From a virus: 24,287 nt of DNA. Below are positions 19,978-24,287 of this stretch, piece after piece. A program made the translations under genes and the position numbers. Location: positions 1 through 24,287 of IMG/VR virus record IMGVR_UViG_3300032308_000779; one strand, 5' to 3'. The notes below the pieces were generated by a model that saw only the letters and a program-made list of their open reading frames with translations, ran no database searches and had not been told where the DNA came from. Each line of letters begins with the position of its first letter. Positions within the stretch are counted from its first letter, which is position 1.

Positions 19978-22284
19978 TTATATTTTACAAGATTCACAGT
20001 CATCATCATCTATAGGTGGTGTTGATTCAGGAACGTTATCCTTAAATCCTATTGGATGTACTGGTTCATCTTCATCTTTCTTACCATCATAAGTATTTTG
20101 ATAATAGGAAGTCTTCCAACCATACTTATACGTTGTTAATAGGTCGTTTATCATAACTGATAAAGGCACCTGTCCTGTGTCGTAATTCTCAGGATTATAT
20201 GACCAGTTACCACTAATTGCCTGATCAAAATACTTCTGCATTACCGCCACTACATTTATATATCCTTCATTTGATTTCATATCCCAAAGTAAGGTATAAA
20301 AATTTTTTAATTGATTATAATTAGGCACTACTTGTTTTAATGGCCCTTTCTTAGACTTCTTAACTGACAAGTAATCTCTAGGTGGTTCTATACCATTTGT
20401 TTCATTAGATACCACGCTTGATGATTCCGATGGCATTTGAGCCGAGAGTGTGCTATGTCGGAGGCCGGCTTCAACTATATCCTTCCTCAATTTCTCCCAA
20501 TTAAATGATAGTTTTCTGGTTACTATTTCATCTACCTCTTTTTTATAAGTATCAATTGGTAAGATACCATCGGAATATTTTGTTCTATTAAAGTATTCAC
20601 ATTTACCTTTTTCTTTTGCAAGTGTATTACTTGATTTTAAAAGATAATATTGAAACGCTTCTGTTAATTCATCTATTAATTTCCACGCACCTTTTTCGTG
20701 ATACATCAATTTATGTCTTGCTAGATAGTGTGCTAAACCAATATAACCAATACCTAAACTTCTTCTGGCCTTTGTTGATATCTCTGCGGCCTTAACTGGA
20801 TATTCTTGGTGATCAATGATTTCGTCTAATGATCTAACTGATAGATCACATAAAGATTCTAATTCGTCTAAGTCTTTTAATATACCTAAGTTGATTGCTG
20901 ATAATATACATAATGCAATCTCTCCATCGCCGTCTATATGTTGAATAGGATTTGTTGGTAGCGTAATTTCTTGGCAAAGGTTTGACATTGTAACTGTGTC
21001 TTTAAATGATGAGTGTGTATTACAATGGTCTATATTCATAAGATATATACGGCCTGTTTCCGCTCTTTCTTTTAATAGACTTTGTATTAATTCTTGAGCT
21101 GATATTTTTTTCTTTTTGATAGATGTTTTCTTTTCATATTCTTCATACAACTTATCAAATTTAGGAGTACCCCATGTTTCATATAAATCAGGAACATCAT
21201 GTGGTGAAAATAAAGTTATTTGTTCATCATCAATAAATCTCTGATAAAATATTTTAGATAATTGAATTGAATAATCTAATTTTCTAACCCTATTATCTTC
21301 TGTACCTTTATTATTTTTGAGAACTAGTATATCCTGTATCTCTTGGTGCCATATTGGAAAGTGAACTGTTGCACTGCCACCTCTTACACCGTTTTGTGTA
21401 CAACATTTAACTGTTGCCTCAAACTTTTTAAGAAATGGAATAACACCAGTGTGTTGAACTTCTCCACCTCTAATTCGTGAATTGATTCCTCTTATACGCC
21501 CAGCGTTAATACCGATGCCGGCACGTTGTGCAATATAACGACCAATAGCCATATCACCACTAAAAATGCTAGGAAGAGTATCATCAATATCAACGAGCAC
21601 ACAACTAGCATACTGCTTAACAGGAGTCCTAACGCCAGCCATAACAGGAGTCGGAATATTAATTTTAAACCTCGAAATAGCATCATAATACTTTTTAACA
21701 TAAGTCATCCTTTTTTCTTTTGAGTATTTTGAAAATATCGTTGCTGATATCATCATATACATAAACTGTGGAGTTTCGTAAACTTCTCCTGAACTTCTAT
21801 CTTGTACTAGGTATTTGTCTATTACTTGTCTTAAACCAGCATATGTAAAATTGTAATCTCTTGTATGGTCTATCCACATATTCATACGATCAAATTCTGA
21901 TTTGTCGTATTGTTTTAATATTTCTGAATCGTAAACTTTTTTATCTACACATTTTTTAGTGTGTTCATATAAGTGTGGATGATCCCAAAGTTTTCTAAAA
22001 ATACTTTTTCTTAAACTGAATAATAATAATCTAGCGGCAACGTATTGATAATTAGGAGTTTCTAATGAAATTAAATCTGAAGCCGACTTAATAAGAATCT
22101 GTTGTATCTCATCTGTAGTTATTCCGTCATAAAATTGTAAACCACTTTTCATTTCAACTTGTGATGCTGAAACGCCTGTTATATCTTCACAGGCAAATTC
22201 AACCATTTGGTGGATTTTTTCTATATTAAGTGTTTCTTTTTCTCTGGAGTTTCTTTTAACAACTAATATTTTTTCAACTGTCAT
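19978..22284 (-). CDS. nrdA: Ribonucleotide reductase class Ia, large subunit
   Basis: A 768-residue NrdA, close to the E. coli length (761). An ATP-cone allosteric domain occupies about residues 4-93. The active site is complete: C228 (SCVLVDID), N435, C437 and E439 in NLCQEI, and C459 in ALCILSAINL. The radical-transfer Tyr pair is Y727-Y728, and the C-terminal redox Cys are C763 and C766 in CESCKI, to be reduced by glutaredoxin such as the one at 9174-9452. Residues about 193-262 have codon use unlike the rest, suggesting recombination. It overlaps the primase gene by ATGA. Confidence 0.96.
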   Translation of the reverse strand: MTVEKILVVKRNSREKETLNIEKIHQMVEFACEDITGVSASQVEMKSGLQFYDGITTDEIQQILIKSASDLISLETPNYQYVAARLLLFSLRKSIFRKLWDHPHLYEHTKKCVDKKVYDSEILKQYDKSEFDRMNMWIDHTRDYNFTYAGLRQVIDKYLVQDRSSGEVYETPQFMYMMISATIFSKYSKEKRMTYVKKYYDAISRFKINIPTPVMAGVRTPVKQYASCVLVDIDDTLPSIFSGDMAIGRYIAQRAGIGINAGRIRGINSRIRGGEVQHTGVIPFLKKFEATVKCCTQNGVRGGSATVHFPIWHQEIQDILVLKNNKGTEDNRVRKLDYSIQLSKIFYQRFIDDEQITLFSPHDVPDLYETWGTPKFDKLYEEYEKKTSIKKKKISAQELIQSLLKERAETGRIYLMNIDHCNTHSSFKDTVTMSNLCQEITLPTNPIQHIDGDGEIALCILSAINLGILKDLDELESLCDLSVRSLDEIIDHQEYPVKAAEISTKARRSLGIGYIGLAHYLARHKLMYHEKGAWKLIDELTEAFQYYLLKSSNTLAKEKGKCEYFNRTKYSDGILPIDTYKKEVDEIVTRKLSFNWEKLRKDIVEAGLRHSTLSAQMPSESSSVVSNETNGIEPPRDYLSVKKSKKGPLKQVVPNYNQLKNFYTLLWDMKSNEGYINVVAVMQKYFDQAISGNWSYNPENYDTGQVPLSVMINDLLTTYKYGWKTSYYQNTYDGKKDEDEPVHPIGFKDNVPESTPPIDDDDCESCKI

Positions 22285-23285
22285 ATATTACATTTCTTCC
22301 AAGAGTTTAATCTACTCAATGCGGATAACTTATTGTGTGTATTGTTACTTATAATAGTTTGAATCTCTGGAATTGTGTTACCAGATATAACTAAATCGTT
22401 AATATCTTTTGATTGAATGTTGTCTGGCCATATAAAAATATTATAATTCTTATCAATCATTTTATACATACGTGTAACTATCTCTTTATTTCTAGGTTCA
22501 TTATCAAAAATATATGTTACATTTTCCGAATTAACTTTTAATATTAAATCTGCACCTGCAGCTGCTAAACAATTATCTATAAACAAACTATCTATTGGGC
22601 CTTCGGTAATGTAAATATGTTTTTGAAAATTTACTCTTTCTAAACCATACACTTTTTGTTTAGTTTCGTCAAGCTTAATTGTTAAATATTTTGGTTGTTC
22701 TTTACCAAACGCTCTACCTTGGATTGCAAATAAATTACCAGTTGTATCATAGAAAGGTATTATTAATCTTGGATGTTCACCTTTAAAATTTTTAAAAGTA
22801 TTTGGTTTAATTTTATTAACCAAAGCCATAAATTCATTTGTATAATAAAGCATATCAAAAAACTTATCTGGTATTTTTCTTTTAATAATATACTTCTTAG
22901 CAGGATGTTCATCAGATAATTCTGATATTGTATCTAATTCTTCTATAATATTTACTTCTTTAAATACTGGTGGTTTAAAATCAAAGTTTGGTTTGGGTGT
23001 TGATGGTGCTGATCCTTTATATCTTTCTAATATAAATTCGTCATGTAATCTGGGGTCTATAAACTTAATAAAGTTGGCCAAGTTTTGGCCCATACCACAG
23101 TTATGGCATTTAAAAAACATATCATTTTTAACTCTATAAAAATATGCTCTAGCTTTACTTTTATTTTTTTGAGAATCTCCACAGTGTGGACATCTGAAAT
23201 TAAATAGATTGTCGTTCTTTCTTTTGAACTTACTCAACTTGGACGATAAAATATTAATAAATTTTAAATCAATATAAGATGACAT
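22281..23285 (-). CDS. DNA primase, T4 gp61-like
   Basis: A 334-residue primase that makes RNA primers at the fork with a helicase of the gp41 type. The N-terminal zinc ribbon has C32-P-H-C35 and C60-H-N-C63, with RVKNDMFFKC between. A linker (90-120) leads to the TOPRIM domain: E228 in YITEGPIDSLF and D261 in IFDNEPRNK, the two acidic positions that bind metal. The -10 of a consensus promoter lies 12 bases before the ATG and there is no ribosome binding site. It is followed by nrdA with an ATGA overlap, so primer synthesis and nucleotide supply are co-expressed. Confidence 0.9.
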   Translation of the reverse strand: MSSYIDLKFINILSSKLSKFKRKNDNLFNFRCPHCGDSQKNKSKARAYFYRVKNDMFFKCHNCGMGQNLANFIKFIDPRLHDEFILERYKGSAPSTPKPNFDFKPPVFKEVNIIEELDTISELSDEHPAKKYIIKRKIPDKFFDMLYYTNEFMALVNKIKPNTFKNFKGEHPRLIIPFYDTTGNLFAIQGRAFGKEQPKYLTIKLDETKQKVYGLERVNFQKHIYITEGPIDSLFIDNCLAAAGADLILKVNSENVTYIFDNEPRNKEIVTRMYKMIDKNYNIFIWPDNIQSKDINDLVISGNTIPEIQTIISNNTHNKLSALSRLNSWKKCNI

Positions 23286-23297
23286 AACACAGTATTC

Positions 23298-23326
23298 AAT
23301 ATACTACATTTTGTCTTATTTGTCAA
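23298..23326 (-). promoter_or_regulatory. Consensus sigma70 promoter for the primase-RNR operon
   Basis: Minus-strand -35 TTGACA (23321-23326) and -10 TATATT (23298-23303) have a 17-base spacer. The -10 ends 12 bases before the primase ATG, so the leader would be only about six bases and lack a ribosome binding site. The -35 abuts the stop of the coiled-coil gene. Confidence 0.7.
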
Positions 23327-23327
23327 C

Positions 23328-23753
23328 CTATTTAAATAATTCTAATAAACTATTGAAGTTTTTTGTTATCATAAAAACAACAACGATACCTGCGCCTAAT
23401 AAAATCCATCTTAATTTTTCAAGCATACTTACTCTACTGCCAATATCGTTTCTTAATGCTTTTATTTCTATAAGTAAACGTCTTTCTACTTGGTTAATTT
23501 CTCTTTGCAACTCTCGATATACACTATCTATTTCATCTGCTCTATCTTTAATTTTTTCAAATATAACTTCATCAGTTTTTTCTTGTTGAGAAATTTTTTC
23601 TTCGTGTACGGCCAACATAGATTTAATAGAAGATGACACGTCGGCTAGTTTATCAATCGCTGTATCTAAGCGTTGATTTATACTACTTACGTTTTCAAGG
23701 TCTTTTTTAATACCTTCTAACTCTACTCTTATATCTAAGTTTTCGTTATCCAT
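23328..23753 (-). CDS. Coiled-coil protein with C-terminal membrane anchor
   Basis: A 141-residue protein with a long charged coiled coil (about 10-108, such as IDKLADVSSSIKSML and ELQREINQVERRLLIEIKAL), then a single hydrophobic segment (about 115-131, RWILLGAGIVVVFMITK) and a short tail. This is the layout of a tail-anchored scaffold. Similar proteins are known in T4-like cyanophages but have no assigned role, to my knowledge. It follows an intergenic gap containing a T4-type late promoter. Confidence 0.75.
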   Translation of the reverse strand: MDNENLDIRVELEGIKKDLENVSSINQRLDTAIDKLADVSSSIKSMLAVHEEKISQQEKTDEVIFEKIKDRADEIDSVYRELQREINQVERRLLIEIKALRNDIGSRVSMLEKLRWILLGAGIVVVFMITKNFNSLLELFK

Positions 23754-23825
23754 ATTTTTTTCTATCTCTCTAGGAGACGTTTATACAGCACTAAAATATA
23801 TTACTTGGTTGTTATTACAACACAT

Positions 23826-23833
23826 TATTTATA
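23826..23833 (-). promoter_or_regulatory. T4-type late promoter motif TATAAATA
   Basis: An exact TATAAATA on the minus strand in the 106-base gap 23754-23859, about 72 bases upstream of the coiled-coil gene. No frame of note occurs in the gap. The same motif occurs by chance in coding DNA, so confidence rests on the intergenic position and orientation. Confidence 0.45.
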
Positions 23834-23859
23834 TTGTACTGTATTAATATTTAGGTAAG

Positions 23860-24066
23860 TTATGCACTCAATGGTAATATTCCTGATTTCATTAATGATA
23901 ATCTTTTAATTTTCCACAACCTTTTAAGTGTCTTTCTTCTTCTTCTGTCTTTTTGTTTTCTGATCAATAACCATTTTTCATTTAATAGATAATATCTTGT
24001 TCTATTATCTTCTCTAATTATTCTTTTTAATACCTTTACTAGTTTACGTTGATGTAATCTGTTCAT
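23860..24066 (-). CDS. 68-residue highly basic protein
   Basis: A very basic protein (about one third Lys and Arg, for example RKQKDRRRRKTLKRLWKIKR), probably a nucleic-acid binding helix bundle. The ATG has a strong GGGAGGT site, which supports the frame. It lies 45 bases downstream of the cyclase gene. No family is recognised; RNA binding or DNA packaging are possible roles but not shown. Confidence 0.65.
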   Translation of the reverse strand: MNRLHQRKLVKVLKRIIREDNRTRYYLLNEKWLLIRKQKDRRRRKTLKRLWKIKRLSLMKSGILPLSA

Positions 24067-24111
24067 TGTTACCTCCCGTTTTTAGTTTATATGATATAAA
24101 ATATTAGTTGA

Positions 24112-24287
24112 TTATTGACCCTCCTTTTTTGTTACTGAATAGATTGATACTTTATTAGATTTACCTTTAACTTGTACCTCATCTAATTTTGAAAAATTGA
24201 ATTTATCTGATACATGATTGTATGTATCTTCTCCAACTACAATCGTTGTGTTGTAGTTCTTACTAACTCCTTCCAATCTACTTGCTA
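24112..24287 (-). CDS. Class III adenylyl/guanylyl cyclase domain, C-terminal end (partial)
   Basis: The 58 visible codons read ASRLEGVSKNYNTTIVVGED, then TYNHVSDKFNFSKLDEVQVK and GKSNKVSIYSVTKKEGQ, a stop at 24112. This is the standard C-terminal part of class III nucleotide cyclases: the A-x-R transition-state motif, the strand I-x-V, a short helix TYNHV, and the VKGKS-x-V-x-IYSV ending. These enzymes turn ATP or GTP into the cyclic form; a few act on pyrimidines. The start, metal-binding Asp residues and base-selecting residues lie outside the window, so activity and substrate are not known. Confidence 0.85.
   Translation of the reverse strand, partial: ASRLEGVSKNYNTTIVVGEDTYNHVSDKFNFSKLDEVQVKGKSNKVSIYSVTKKEGQ

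Noticed and set aside
21526-21723. 65-codon open frame on the plus strand inside nrdA
   Set aside because: It is antisense to a catalytic part of NrdA and exists only because of the unusual codon use there. It has no ribosome binding site or protein-like motif.
1-24287. tRNA genes, CRISPR arrays, insertion sequences
   Set aside because: No cloverleaf-like stretch, regularly spaced direct repeats or transposase motifs were seen on either strand.

Overview
This window looks like part of a lytic, T4-like myovirus genome from the sea. The base composition is extremely AT-rich and every supported gene lies on the minus strand, in tightly packed operons. The set of products recalls T4-like phages of cyanobacteria and of SAR11/Pelagibacter: a T4 gp61-type primase, class Ia ribonucleotide reductase (NrdA and NrdB), glutaredoxin, a T4 RNase H-type 5'-3' exonuclease, a RuvC-like resolvase, a SprT-like protease and a DUF6433-like protein. 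The low GC and alphaproteobacterial-type surface-antigen domains make a SAR11-like host the best guess. That host call is inference.

Reading in transcription order (high to low coordinates): the right edge holds the C-terminal end of a class III nucleotide cyclase, a very basic 68-residue protein and a coiled-coil membrane protein. Next come primase, NrdA, NrdB, a zinc ribbon and a RuvC-like nuclease. A six-gene block follows (18187 to 13784): an FkbM methyltransferase, three GT-A-like glycosyltransferases and two tandem GT-B-like paralogues. An accessory stretch of tiny proteins (13626 to 12063) leads to a group of exported proteins (11944 to 9452) with two lipoproteins. Glutaredoxin, a winged-helix protein, the exonuclease and the DUF6433-like protein come next. 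Below 6465 lie a SprT-like protease, a membrane-anchored glucosaminidase with coupled membrane genes and a 45-residue lipoprotein, several unknowns, an M15 peptidase and a PD-(D/E)XK nuclease.

The genes fit a replication and nucleotide-supply programme (primase, RNR, glutaredoxin, flap nuclease, resolvase, exonuclease) joined to envelope-directed functions (peptidoglycan hydrolases, lipoproteins, membrane microproteins, glycosyltransferases). Many junctions are 1-base TAATG or 4-base ATGA overlaps. Reading the gaps revealed eleven coding sequences of 31 to 57 codons, most joined to their neighbours by such overlaps.

Regulation is unusually visible. Eight sigma70-type promoters on the minus strand have 17 or 18 base spacers. 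Several TTGACA promoters lie so close to the start codon that the transcript would have almost no leader. Four weaker promoters carry an upstream ACTTATTT box. Two exact T4-type late promoters (TATAAATA) lie in intergenic gaps. A 32-base element occurs twice, inverted, 5.4 kb apart in two promoter regions. No tRNA, rRNA, CRISPR array or insertion sequence was seen.
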